Part shown: piece by piece, positions 6,839 through 14,662 of the stretch
How positions within the stretch are numbered: the first letter of the stretch is position 1
Layout of the letters: the number at the start of each line of letters is the position of its first letter
Assembly: GCA_016302225.1 (NCBI GenBank)
Contig: JAEDOB010000018.1
Location: forward strand, 1 to 16,375
DNA length: 16,375 bases
Direction of reading: 5' to 3'
Origin: Oscillospiraceae bacterium
GTDB lineage: Bacteria; Bacillota; Clostridia; Oscillospirales; Ruminococcaceae
Notes under the pieces: model-generated
What the model was told of the DNA's origin: nothing
The model's input: only the letters and a program-made list of their open reading frames with translations
The model's database searches: none
Position numbers and translations under genes: made by a program

Positions 6839-7945
6839 TCACAAAATGATAAAATATGCAAATAATCCGAGAATTATCAGCATTGAAAAGTTGAGTACGG
6901 AAAATTTCACAAGATAGGAAAGCGGCTTTGCGCCCTCCGTTCTGCAATAGAATTTGTAGGAAATAAGGCTTGCAAGGGACGCAATTATTGTTCCCAGACC
7001 GCCTATATTCGTTCCGAGGATAAGTGCGTCGCCCCTGTCGGTAAAGCCCGAAAGCATCACCGCTGCGGGGACGTTTGATATTACCTGTGAAAGCAGCAGT
7101 GAGGAGAGAAATTCTCTGCCCATAATAAATTCGGACATAAAGCTGCTTACCTCGTCTATCAGCTTTATATTTCCCACGAAAACAAAGAAAAATGCAAAGG
7201 TCAGCAGCAGCGAATAATCCGCCTTTGTGAACAGCTCCGTTTCCGTTATAAAGATAACGATACATACGGACATAAAGGTGGTGAACGTGTCCAATATGCC
7301 GAAAACGGACAGTATGCAGAGTACAAAAAGTATTGCGTAAAGGGCGAGATATGCCTTGTGTTTCAGTACTGCGGGCTTGCTGTCCGACGGTTCAAAGTCC
7401 TCATTTTCCAGAAAGAAAACGGGGATTATGGTCAGGAAAAGTCCCAGAAGGGAGATGGGCAGCGTCAGGCGGAAAAATTCGCCCGCAGGCATATTAAAGG
7501 TGGAAAACAGAAACAGGTTCTGAGGATTTCCGAAGGGCGTTGCCATGCTGCCGATATTTGCCGCAGCCGTCTGCAAGATCAGCACAAAGGGTATGTAATG
7601 TGGCATTGACGAAAGCGTCATTATGGTAAACGGCACGATGGTTATGAGTGCAACGTCGTTGGTTATGAGCATTGACATAAAGAACGCCGCCGCCACCAGA
7701 ACGGCGGAAAGCGTCCTTGCGCTGCGCACCTTTGAAACCAGCTTTTCCGAAATAAGCTGCAGCAGCCCGTTTTCCGCAAAGCCCGAAATTATGAGCATAA
7801 AGCAGAAAAGTATTGCCATCATATCCGTGTCCAGCATTTCCAGAAGATTGCCGCCCTTCGGTGCAACAAGGCAGGATATGAACGCAAGTATTCCCGAGAT
7901 CCACAAAACAGGCTCGGTTTTGAATGATTCTAAAAGCTTTTTCAT
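6839..7945 (-). CDS. ArsB/NhaD-type (citrate-transporter-like) membrane permease
   Basis: A polytopic membrane protein of 368 residues, about ten or eleven helices, of the ion-transporter superfamily that holds ArsB, NhaD and SLC13-like carriers. Two matching half-motifs are seen: ITNDVALITIVPF (94-106) with NIGSMATPFGNPQN (130-143), and ISNVPAAVMLSGF (289-301) with GTNIGGLGTI (311-320). This is the two-fold pseudo-symmetry expected for the family. It is shorter than typical ArsB (about 430). Its start overlaps the upstream permease stop by four bases (ATGA); the ribosome site is weak (GGGG eleven bases away), so it probably relies on coupling. Substrate is uncertain: arsenite/antimonite, Na+/H+ or a carboxylate are all possible. 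The neighbour favours metalloid or anion export. Confidence 0.82.
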   Translation of the reverse strand: MKKLLESFKTEPVLWISGILAFISCLVAPKGGNLLEMLDTDMMAILFCFMLIISGFAENGLLQLISEKLVSKVRSARTLSAVLVAAAFFMSMLITNDVALITIVPFTIMTLSSMPHYIPFVLILQTAAANIGSMATPFGNPQNLFLFSTFNMPAGEFFRLTLPISLLGLFLTIIPVFFLENEDFEPSDSKPAVLKHKAYLALYAILFVLCILSVFGILDTFTTFMSVCIVIFITETELFTKADYSLLLTFAFFFVFVGNIKLIDEVSSFMSEFIMGREFLSSLLLSQVISNVPAAVMLSGFTDRGDALILGTNIGGLGTIIASLASLISYKFYCRTEGAKPLSYLVKFSVLNFSMLIILGLFAYFIIL

Positions 7946-8850
7946 AAAACACTTATCCCCATAAGGTCAATTAACAGTCCCGAAAATGTTCCCACAAGGT
8001 AGAGGACAACGGTGATGAAAATGTTCTCCTTAACGCTTTTGTTGGACTTGAAAAGCACTGCAAGTCCAACTCCTGCGCCCGTTGAAAGTCCCGCAACGGC
8101 AGAACCCGTTGTAATGCCGCCCTGAACGAAAAGCTCGGTGATAACGACCGAGGCTGCGCAGTTGGGTATCATTCCCACAAGTCCCGCAACAAAGGGTTGG
8201 AATACACGTATTCCCGCAAGAAATTCGGAGAAGCGTTCCTCTCCCACAAAGGAAATTACGCCGTTTAACAGAATATTTACGAGAAGAATGAAAATGAAAA
8301 TATTCAGAGTGTGACGGAATGAGCTGTAAAAAATGCCGTGTTCGCCGCATCCGCAGTCGGAGCAGAATTCCTCAAAGGGTTCGTCACGGCGTTTGCGTTT
8401 GAACAGTTTTAGACAGAGGTCAAGGAGAAGTCCTGCGATAATAGCGATAATGACCTTGATAAGCAGCAGCTTCCAGACAGCACCTGCGTGTTCGGGGTGG
8501 GCGAGAAGTACGGGGACTGCCTCGTCCGAGGTGGAGAGGAAAACCGCCAGCAGCGTTCCCGCCGTGATAAGCTCGCCTGCATACAGATTTGACGCTGCCA
8601 CAGAAAATCCGCACTGAGGTATGCAGCCGATAAGTGCGCCGCCCACAGAGCCGAAGCCGCCCATTTTTTTTAAGGCATTTGCAAGCTTTTCGCCCGCCTT
8701 ATGCTCGAAATATTCCATAAAAAGGAATGCCGCAAAGAGAAAGGGCAGCATTTTCAGCGAGTCAAGCAGGGCATCTGTCAGAATATCCAAAATGCTGAAT
8801 GCTTCTTCCGCATGACCGTGATAAGTGCCTATATATCCTAAAAATTCCAT
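7942..8850 (-). CDS. ArsP_2-type putative heavy-metal/arsenic efflux permease
   Basis: A 302-residue polytopic membrane protein resembling the putative ten-helix heavy-metal exporter family (ArsP_2). Two halves carry related motifs: GALIGCIPQCGFS (71-83) and AGLVGMIPNCAAS (222-234), each followed by a similar helix and a GT/GS-rich segment, showing internal duplication. Cysteines 76, 80 and 231 sit in these motifs. A cytosolic-looking middle loop has CSDCGCGEHG (163-172), and the N-terminus has YHGHAEE, both plausible metal ligands. The ATG has AAGGAG six bases upstream. First gene of the operon, coupled to the next permease. Annotators call relatives arsenic efflux or manganese transport proteins; the substrate is not proven here and no ArsR or ArsC gene is nearby. 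Confidence 0.78.
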   Translation of the reverse strand: MEFLGYIGTYHGHAEEAFSILDILTDALLDSLKMLPFLFAAFLFMEYFEHKAGEKLANALKKMGGFGSVGGALIGCIPQCGFSVAASNLYAGELITAGTLLAVFLSTSDEAVPVLLAHPEHAGAVWKLLLIKVIIAIIAGLLLDLCLKLFKRKRRDEPFEEFCSDCGCGEHGIFYSSFRHTLNIFIFILLVNILLNGVISFVGEERFSEFLAGIRVFQPFVAGLVGMIPNCAASVVITELFVQGGITTGSAVAGLSTGAGVGLAVLFKSNKSVKENIFITVVLYLVGTFSGLLIDLMGISVL

Positions 8851-8903
8851 ATGTTACTCCTTATAAATGTGTGTGTCCTGCGGATTTTACGCCGCATTAA
8901 AAT

Positions 8904-8932
8904 ATTATAGCACATATCCACATATTTTTCAA
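8904..8932 (-). promoter_or_regulatory. Promoter of the permease-permease-tcdA operon
   Basis: On the minus strand TTGAAA (8927-8932) is followed after exactly 17 bp by TATAAT (8904-8909), preceded by TGC as an extended -10. The leader of about 47 bases contains a small stem (TGCGG/CCGCA, 8879-8896). Confidence 0.85.
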
Positions 8933-8954
8933 GGATTTATTCAAAATTTTCTGC

Positions 8955-8983
8955 TTGCTTTTTTGGGCGAAATGTGGCATAAT
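8955..8983 (+). promoter_or_regulatory. Promoter of guaA
   Basis: TTGCTT (8955-8960), 17 bp, then CATAAT (8978-8983) with TGG before it as an extended -10. The predicted leader is about 60 bases, too short for a purine riboswitch plus expression platform. It is divergent from the permease promoter, with the two -35 boxes 22 bp apart. Confidence 0.65.
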
Positions 8984-9050
8984 ATAGTATGACCTGTTTT
9001 CACTTGATTGAACGGCATATATCAAAATTATAAAGGAATGAGGAAAGAGA

Positions 9051-10583
9051 ATGGCTCATCAGTTAGTTATAGTTCTTGATTTCGGCGGACAGTACAATCA
9101 GCTTATCGCAAGGCGTGTCAGAGAATGCGGCGTTTACTGCGAGGTGCATTCCTACAAGACACCTATCAGCAAGCTTCGTGAAATGAACCCTGTGGGAATT
9201 ATTTTCACGGGCGGCCCCAACAGCGTTTATCTGGAAACATCTCCTACGGTTTCAAAGGAAATTTTTGAGCTGGGAGTGCCTGTTCTGGGACTTTGCTACG
9301 GCTGTCAGCTTATTGCGCATCTTTGCGGCGGAAAGGTTTCCACTGCCATTACAAGCGAATACGGAAAGACGGAAACTGTCTACGATACTTCGTCTTTGCT
9401 TTTCAAGGGACTTTCCGAGAAGAATATCTCCTGGATGAGTCATACCGATTATATTGAAAAAATACCCGAGGGCTTCAAAAATGTTGCTTACACGGAAAAT
9501 TGTCCCACAGCGGCAATGGAATGTCCCGAGCGCAAGCTTTACGGCATTCAGTTCCACCCCGAGGTAAATCACACCGTTGACGGCACAAAAATGCTCCATA
9601 ATTTCCTTTATGAAATATGCGGCTGCAAGGGCGACTGGACTATGGGTGAGTACGCTCAGACGGCTATAAAGTCTATCCGTGAAAAGGTGGGCGACGGAAA
9701 GGTGCTGCTGGCACTTTCGGGCGGCGTGGATTCCTCCGTTGCGGCTGCGCTGCTGTCCAAGGCGGTGGGCGACAAGCTTACCTGTATTTTCGTAGACCAC
9801 GGCTTTATGCGCAAAAACGAGGGCGACGAGGTAGAAGCTGCGTTCAAGGACTGGGACATAAACTTTGTCAGGGTAAATGCCAAGGAGCAGTTTATGGAGA
9901 AGCTCAGAGGTGTTTCCGACCCCGAAACAAAGAGAAAGACCATCGGCGAGGAGTTTATCAGAGTTTTCGAGCAGGAAGCCAAGAAAATAGGCAAGGTGGA
10001 CTTCCTTGTTCAGGGAACGATTTATCCCGATATTATAGAAAGCGGGGCGGGGGACGCTGCTGTTATCAAATCCCACCACAACGTTGGCGGTCTGCCCGAT
10101 TATGTGGATTTCAAGGAGATAATCGAACCCCTCAGACTGCTTTTCAAGGACGAGGTAAGAAAGCTGGGTGAGGAGCTGGGACTGTCCCCCGTACTTGTAT
10201 GGCGTCAGCCGTTCCCCGGACCGGGACTTGCTATCAGAATTATTGGCGAGATTACCGATGAAAAGCTGGAGATCTTACAGGACGCCGATTGGATATTCCG
10301 TGAGGAAATTGCAAAGGCAGGGCTGGACAAGTCCATCAATCAGTATTTTGCCGTTCTCACCAACAACCGTTCGGTAGGCGTTATGGGTGACGGAAGAACC
10401 TACGATTACACTCTTGCACTCAGAGCTGTTACCACCACCGACTTTATGACTGCGGATTTTGCACGTATTCCTTATGAGGTTTTGGAAACTGCGTCAAGCC
10501 GTATCGTCAACGAGGTAAAGTCTATTAACAGGATAGTTTACGATGTTACCACAAAGCCCCCCGCAACTATTGAGTGGGAATGA
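9051..10583 (+). CDS. guaA: GMP synthase (glutamine-hydrolysing)
   Basis: Makes GMP from XMP, ATP and glutamine in the cytoplasm, the last step of guanine nucleotide synthesis. The 510-residue length is standard. Residues 1-195 are the class I glutaminase domain with the complete triad: Cys82 in GLCYGCQ, His169 and Glu171 in QFHPE. Next comes the ATP pyrophosphatase domain with the PP-loop LSGGVDSS (222-229). The C-terminal dimerisation and XMP-binding domain carries WRQPFPGPGLAIRI and ends in TKPPATIEWE, the conserved GuaA tail. GAGG lies seven bases before the ATG. It is a single-gene unit with its own promoter and a hairpin terminator. Confidence 0.98.
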   Translation: MAHQLVIVLDFGGQYNQLIARRVRECGVYCEVHSYKTPISKLREMNPVGIIFTGGPNSVYLETSPTVSKEIFELGVPVLGLCYGCQLIAHLCGGKVSTAITSEYGKTETVYDTSSLLFKGLSEKNISWMSHTDYIEKIPEGFKNVAYTENCPTAAMECPERKLYGIQFHPEVNHTVDGTKMLHNFLYEICGCKGDWTMGEYAQTAIKSIREKVGDGKVLLALSGGVDSSVAAALLSKAVGDKLTCIFVDHGFMRKNEGDEVEAAFKDWDINFVRVNAKEQFMEKLRGVSDPETKRKTIGEEFIRVFEQEAKKIGKVDFLVQGTIYPDIIESGAGDAAVIKSHHNVGGLPDYVDFKEIIEPLRLLFKDEVRKLGEELGLSPVLVWRQPFPGPGLAIRIIGEITDEKLEILQDADWIFREEIAKAGLDKSINQYFAVLTNNRSVGVMGDGRTYDYTLALRAVTTTDFMTADFARIPYEVLETASSRIVNEVKSINRIVYDVTTKPPATIEWE

Positions 10584-10616
10584 TACCTTTCACCTGTGAA
10601 ATTCGTATTTCCTTAT

Positions 10617-10657
10617 ATAAATAATGATCCCCGCTTTTGGCGGGGATTATTATTTAT
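10617..10657. terminator. Terminator between guaA and the histidine kinase gene
   Basis: An 18-bp stem with one G-U pair (10617-10634 with 10640-10657) and a five-base loop. The GC core CCCCGC/GCGGGG is flanked by AT-rich arms on both sides, so on either strand the helix ends in an A/U-rich tail. It likely serves both convergent units. Confidence 0.75.
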
Positions 10658-10735
10658 GACGGTTATTACTGAGAAAATACTTATTAATGGGAGCTTCTGC
10701 GACTTTGACGGGGAAGGAAATTTATCAGCGATTTC

Positions 10736-13651
10736 TCAGTATAGAAGCTTTTCCCATTCCTCAATAATTTGACCGCAAAGGTCTATATCCGAATCCTCAG
10801 CTGCATTTTTTAGCCTGCTGTACAATCCGACCTGTTCATCGGAAAACTGCATTTTTTCCATCTGCTCAACTGCCTCATCAATAAGGAGTGTGTCAAATTC
10901 ATCAAGTGCATTTTTCATTTTCGTCAGCACTTCCTTGACATCATCTGCGGTGGCTGTGTTCAGATTTGCTTGGGAATCGGCGATCTGACGCCATATTTCC
11001 ACTATTGATGAGCACATATCAACATCAAAGGCTTCCGAAGCTGTCTTGAGCTTTTCAAAGCATTGTGTCTGCTCGGGGGTGAATTTGTATTCGGACATTT
11101 TCTCCAGAACCTCGTCCATTGCAAGAGTGTCCATAGATTCCAGTGCTTCGGTCATTTTGTCAAGCAGCTCCGAAACGGTTTTTGCATCTGCCAAAGAAAT
11201 CTCTTCCTTTGCACTCAGCTCGGGGAAAAGCGGTGCGATAATATTCTTACATTCCATATAGAGCGCAAGAAGATCATCTGTCTTTTCGCGAATAAGCACT
11301 GTGTCCCGATCATTTCCTGCCTTTTCCAGACGTGCCGCAAGGTCTGCGAGAGTATCTGCGCCTATCTGTCTTGAAGTGCTTTTCAGCGAATGGACTTCGA
11401 TAGTATAGCCCTTAATGTCGTCATTCTGAAGTGCCTGCTTGATGATCGCCGCACGTTTGTCTATGGCAAGATAGTACTCACGAAGTATCTGCATATAGAG
11501 CTTTTCGCTGCCAAGAAGTGAGATAGCCTGTGCGGTGTTCAGTCCCTCGATGGTAAGCGTATTCTTCGGTGCTTCGGGAATTGCCTTAGCTTCATTTGCC
11601 ATTACGGGGATAATTTTTTCCTTCGGCAGCCATTTTTTTATCATGGCAACTATCTCTTTCAGCTCAATTGGCTTTGCAACGAAATCGTTCATGCCCTCCT
11701 GCAAAAACAGTTCCTTTGTGCCGCCCACAGCATTTGCGGTAAGTGCGATGATAGGAACATTTTCATAGCCTCTGATAAGCCGCCTAATAATGTGCGTAGT
11801 TTCAATACCGTCAACTCCGGGCATCATATGGTCCATAAATACAATGTCGTACTTTACCTTTTTGACCTTATCTACCGTTTCGGAAGCACCGTTTGCCGTA
11901 TCTACCTGCATTTTGAGCGGCTCGATTATACCGCATGCAACGGACAGATTTATAGGATTATCGTCAACGATAAGAATATGGGCATCGGGAGCAGTAAATG
12001 CAAAATTATCGTCCTCGGAATCGCTTTCTCCCAAAATGCTGTCACCGATACCGAGTGCCGAATAAAGTCCCAGAGGAAATACAGGTTTACGCAGCATTTT
12101 GACCTTTGGCGCAGTTATATCATTCGGGCTGTCATAGGGTGCCAGAAGCAGACATTTCAGCTCGGGATTTTCTGCAAGCTTTTTCAGTATGCTTTCTCCG
12201 AAAAGCTGCTTTTCAACGATGATATAACCGTCGGTTATATTGAAATTGTTTTCGCCGTTTACAAGGTCGGAATACTCAATGCCAAGCCGTGAAAGGTCCT
12301 TTTTGATCTGTTCTAGAACATATTCGTTTTCTATAATAAGTGCCGCCCTTACGGTACTGTCGGGCTCGGGAATAGACGGTGCGGTATCAATTATTTTCTG
12401 CGGAAGATCTACATAGAATGTGCTGCCCTGCTCGTATTCGCTTTCAACATGGATACTTCCGCCCATAAGCCTCAGCAGCTGCTGCGAAATGGCAAGTCCC
12501 AGACCAGTGCCCTCAATATTTCGGTTTCTCTTGCTGTCTACCTGCTGGAACGACTTGAACAGCTTATCCATATCCTGCTTTTTAATGCCGATACCTGTAT
12601 CTTTTATAACAGCCTTCAGCATTATATTTTCGCTGTCTGTCTGAGAGAAGGAAACTGCCAGATGCACCTCACCGTGCTCGGTAAATTTTACGGCATTATT
12701 CAAAAGGTTCAGAAGTATCTGCTGGATCCTTATATTATCTCCATACAGCTTGCGGGGCATTGCGGGGTCAAAATCCACCGTAAATTCGATGCGTTTTGAA
12801 CCTATCCTTGTATTAACGATATTTGCGAGATCGTTTACAATGGAAAGCGGCTCGTAGACTACGGGAACTATATTCATTTTTCCCGATTCTATCTTTGAAA
12901 AATCTAGAATGTCATTAATGATAACAAGCAGATTTTTTCCCGAGGAACGTATCTGCCGTATGTATTGCTTTGCCTGAGGAGTCATTTCCTCGCGAAGAGC
13001 CATTTCAGCCATTCCGAGGACGGCATTCATAGGCGTTCTTATCTCGTGGCTCATATTTGCCAGAAAGTCCGACTTATGCGCAGCCGCCTGCATTGCCTGC
13101 TTGCTCAGCTTGATAGTTTCATAGGACTTATATGCCATATCGGAGATAATTCCCGCAAATTCATAGATAAAGTTAGTGGAACGTTCGATAGCAGCCTTCG
13201 GGACGATCTGCGCTTTTCGTGCCGCTTCGATAAAGCCTTTCTCGTCAACACCCAGCTCCTTTGCGTATTCACGCATTTTATCGTAATCGGGTTCTTCGGA
13301 CAGAACTTGTCCACCGATAAAGCTGCCTATCATTTGGTCGCCCAGCATTATGGGTGCTGCGAAATCCACAAGATTGGCATGGCAGAAGTAGGACACGGGT
13401 TTGCCGCTTTCCAATACCTTCAAAGCTCCGTCACGGTCACATTTTTCGCAGCGTTCTCTTCCGATAGGGGATCTGCGGCAGTAGTTTGTACAGAATTCGG
13501 AGAAATTTGAGCCGTCCGTTACGGGCTTTCCGTTTTCATCGGTAGTTAGTGCCGCCATTCTTGCCATTTTAGAAAAAGAATCCTGAATTTTCTGGAGTGT
13601 TTCCACCGATATAAGATCGGTGAGATGTACTTCTTCGTCCATATATATCAT
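10736..13651 (-). CDS. Cytosolic hybrid histidine kinase: PocR, HisKA, HATPase, two receivers, Hpt, C-terminal tandem repeat
   Basis: A 971-residue phosphorelay kinase with no membrane segment. Order seen: a PocR-type sensory domain (about 11-175) with Cys54, 58, 68, 71 and 90; HisKA with SHEIRTPMNA and phospho-acceptor His202; HATPase with NLLNNAVKFT (315-324), DTGIGI (351-356) and GTGLGLAI (381-388); a degenerate receiver (about 434-535) lacking the acceptor Asp but keeping LRKP; an intact receiver (about 557-675) with Asp563/564, Asp607, Thr638 and Lys660; an Hpt domain (about 715-810) with His754 in EVHSLKSTS; and two copies of a 67-residue module (825-891, 904-970). The ATG at 13651 has AGAGG eight bases upstream; a TTG at 13657 is only two bases from it. 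It follows the response regulator gene by 14 bases. PocR domains are predicted to bind small organic ligands; the ligand here is unknown. Confidence 0.92.
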   Translation of the reverse strand: MIYMDEEVHLTDLISVETLQKIQDSFSKMARMAALTTDENGKPVTDGSNFSEFCTNYCRRSPIGRERCEKCDRDGALKVLESGKPVSYFCHANLVDFAAPIMLGDQMIGSFIGGQVLSEEPDYDKMREYAKELGVDEKGFIEAARKAQIVPKAAIERSTNFIYEFAGIISDMAYKSYETIKLSKQAMQAAAHKSDFLANMSHEIRTPMNAVLGMAEMALREEMTPQAKQYIRQIRSSGKNLLVIINDILDFSKIESGKMNIVPVVYEPLSIVNDLANIVNTRIGSKRIEFTVDFDPAMPRKLYGDNIRIQQILLNLLNNAVKFTEHGEVHLAVSFSQTDSENIMLKAVIKDTGIGIKKQDMDKLFKSFQQVDSKRNRNIEGTGLGLAISQQLLRLMGGSIHVESEYEQGSTFYVDLPQKIIDTAPSIPEPDSTVRAALIIENEYVLEQIKKDLSRLGIEYSDLVNGENNFNITDGYIIVEKQLFGESILKKLAENPELKCLLLAPYDSPNDITAPKVKMLRKPVFPLGLYSALGIGDSILGESDSEDDNFAFTAPDAHILIVDDNPINLSVACGIIEPLKMQVDTANGASETVDKVKKVKYDIVFMDHMMPGVDGIETTHIIRRLIRGYENVPIIALTANAVGGTKELFLQEGMNDFVAKPIELKEIVAMIKKWLPKEKIIPVMANEAKAIPEAPKNTLTIEGLNTAQAISLLGSEKLYMQILREYYLAIDKRAAIIKQALQNDDIKGYTIEVHSLKSTSRQIGADTLADLAARLEKAGNDRDTVLIREKTDDLLALYMECKNIIAPLFPELSAKEEISLADAKTVSELLDKMTEALESMDTLAMDEVLEKMSEYKFTPEQTQCFEKLKTASEAFDVDMCSSIVEIWRQIADSQANLNTATADDVKEVLTKMKNALDEFDTLLIDEAVEQMEKMQFSDEQVGLYSRLKNAAEDSDIDLCGQIIEEWEKLLY
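10742..10942 (-). repeat. C-terminal 67-residue module, second copy (within kinase)
   Basis: Encodes residues 904-970 and aligns without gaps to the copy at 10979-11179, with 27 of 67 identical positions by hand count. Shared anchors include ALxxxDTLxxDE, F-x2-EQ, LK-x-A and D-x-D-x-C-x2-I-x-E-x-W. Confidence 0.8.
10979..11179 (-). repeat. C-terminal 67-residue module, first copy (within kinase)
   Basis: Encodes residues 825-891, directly after the Hpt domain; partner of the copy at 10742-10942. Both copies are rich in Leu, Met, Glu and Lys and look all-helical. Confidence 0.8.
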
Positions 13652-13659
13652 GATCAATA

Positions 13660-13664
13660 CCTCT
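13660..13664 (-). promoter_or_regulatory. Ribosome binding site that sets the kinase start
   Basis: AGAGG lies eight bases before the ATG at 13651 and directly abuts the TAA stop codon of the upstream response regulator gene (13666-13668), which suggests translational coupling. Confidence 0.7.
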
Positions 13665-13665
13665 C

Positions 13666-14484
13666 TTAATTGAGCAGAGATTTGATAGTGTCGTTCACTC
13701 TTTCCATATTTATTGGCTTGAGCAGATAGCCGTTGGGCTTCAGGGAAAGCACTTCGGTTATCTTTTCACGGTCTGCAACGCCTGTGAGAAACACAACGGG
13801 TATATCCTTTGCGTTCTCCAGCTTCTTAATTTTTCTGAATACCTCGGGGCCGTTTTCAACGGGCATCTCATAATCCAGGAAAATCAGGTCGGGAGTTTTT
13901 GTTTCAAGAAATTTCAGAGCCATTTTTCCGCCTGCAATGGCTGTAACGTCATACTTATCTTCAAGTGCGGCTTTTAGGAGCTTCAGGACATTTTTATCGT
14001 CATCGACAACCAGAATATGCGGTCTTGCGTTGGCAATCTTCTTTGCAAGAGCTTCTGCTGCCTTCCGCTCGGCTTCTGCCTGTTCCTGTGCGATACGTTC
14101 TTTTTCTTCTTCAATGCTTTTGAGGAGTCTTGTAACGCCGTCACTGATAGCCGATATGGTGATGGGTCTGGACATCAGAAGGTCAATGGTCATATCCTTC
14201 TCTTTAACGTCGGTATAGAATTCATAGCAATCCTCGTTTGTTATAACGATAACAGGAACATCGCTGAAATCGGGGGTGGTTTTCAGACGCTTTAGCCTTG
14301 AAACTATTTGGGTATCGGCATATTCAGCAAGGCAGACGTAGGCATCGGGCTTGAACAGCTCATAGTGGATACAGATGTCCGTCCAATATCCGGAGGTGCT
14401 CATGCAGGTGAATGTATCTGAATTTGTAAAAAAATCTCTTAATAGTGCGGGGCTGCTGCTGTTGATAAGAATTTTGTACTTCAT
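13666..14484 (-). CDS. Tandem-receiver response regulator without output domain
   Basis: A 272-residue protein that is probably the relay partner of the kinase downstream. The C-terminal receiver (about 154-272) is complete: acidic pocket DDD (161-163), phospho-acceptor Asp204 in FLDYEMP, Thr234 in FLTG and Lys256 in LLKPI. The N-terminal 120 residues (KILINSSSPALLRDFF, VPVIVITNED, LLMSRPI) follow the same alternating strand-helix plan but lack the acidic pocket, so they look like a degenerate receiver. A charged, Ala/Glu-rich helix (about 123-150) joins the halves and could form a coiled coil. There is no DNA-binding, GGDEF or methylesterase domain. The ATG at 14484 is chosen because GGAGG lies eight bases upstream; longer forms reach back to 14544. 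First gene of the operon. Confidence 0.86.
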   Translation of the reverse strand: MKYKILINSSSPALLRDFFTNSDTFTCMSTSGYWTDICIHYELFKPDAYVCLAEYADTQIVSRLKRLKTTPDFSDVPVIVITNEDCYEFYTDVKEKDMTIDLLMSRPITISAISDGVTRLLKSIEEEKERIAQEQAEAERKAAEALAKKIANARPHILVVDDDKNVLKLLKAALEDKYDVTAIAGGKMALKFLETKTPDLIFLDYEMPVENGPEVFRKIKKLENAKDIPVVFLTGVADREKITEVLSLKPNGYLLKPINMERVNDTIKSLLN

Positions 14485-14656
14485 TACGGGTACCTCCATG
14501 ATCATATTTTTCTGCATTTTGCAATTAAGCGTTACACTAAACACCGATTGAATTTACAGCAATACTAAAAACATCATAACAAACTTGTAGGGGACGGTTT
14601 TGCCGTACTGCTTAGATCCGTAAAGCTAAGGAAATACTGATTATTAGGTGTTCCTT
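14485..14656 (-). promoter_or_regulatory. Structured leader of the two-component operon
   Basis: About 170 transcribed bases precede the response regulator. In minus-strand order CTAAGGAA pairs with TTCCTTAG (14651-14658 with 14626-14633, 8 bp). The CTTAG of that second arm can instead pair with a downstream CTAAG (14611-14615), so two hairpins exclude each other. A small TACGG/CCGT hairpin follows at about 14595-14608. The segment does not match a riboswitch class I recognise. It could be a regulatory leader or a dispersed intergenic repeat. Confidence 0.4.
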
Positions 14657-14662
14657 AGTATT

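Noticed and set aside
8984..9050. Possible purine or PRPP riboswitch before guaA
   Set aside because: Only about 60 leader bases follow the predicted start site and no aptamer-like three-way junction or terminator is seen.
9252..10079. Minus-strand open frame of 275 codons opposite guaA
   Set aside because: Antisense shadow of an unmistakable GuaA; the translation shows no family features.
10668..10740. Inverted repeat ACTGAGAAA / TTTCTCAGT around the kinase gene end
   Set aside because: Nine-bp arms with a loop of over 50 bases, one arm overlapping the stop codon; more likely chance than a functional hairpin given the strong terminator nearby.
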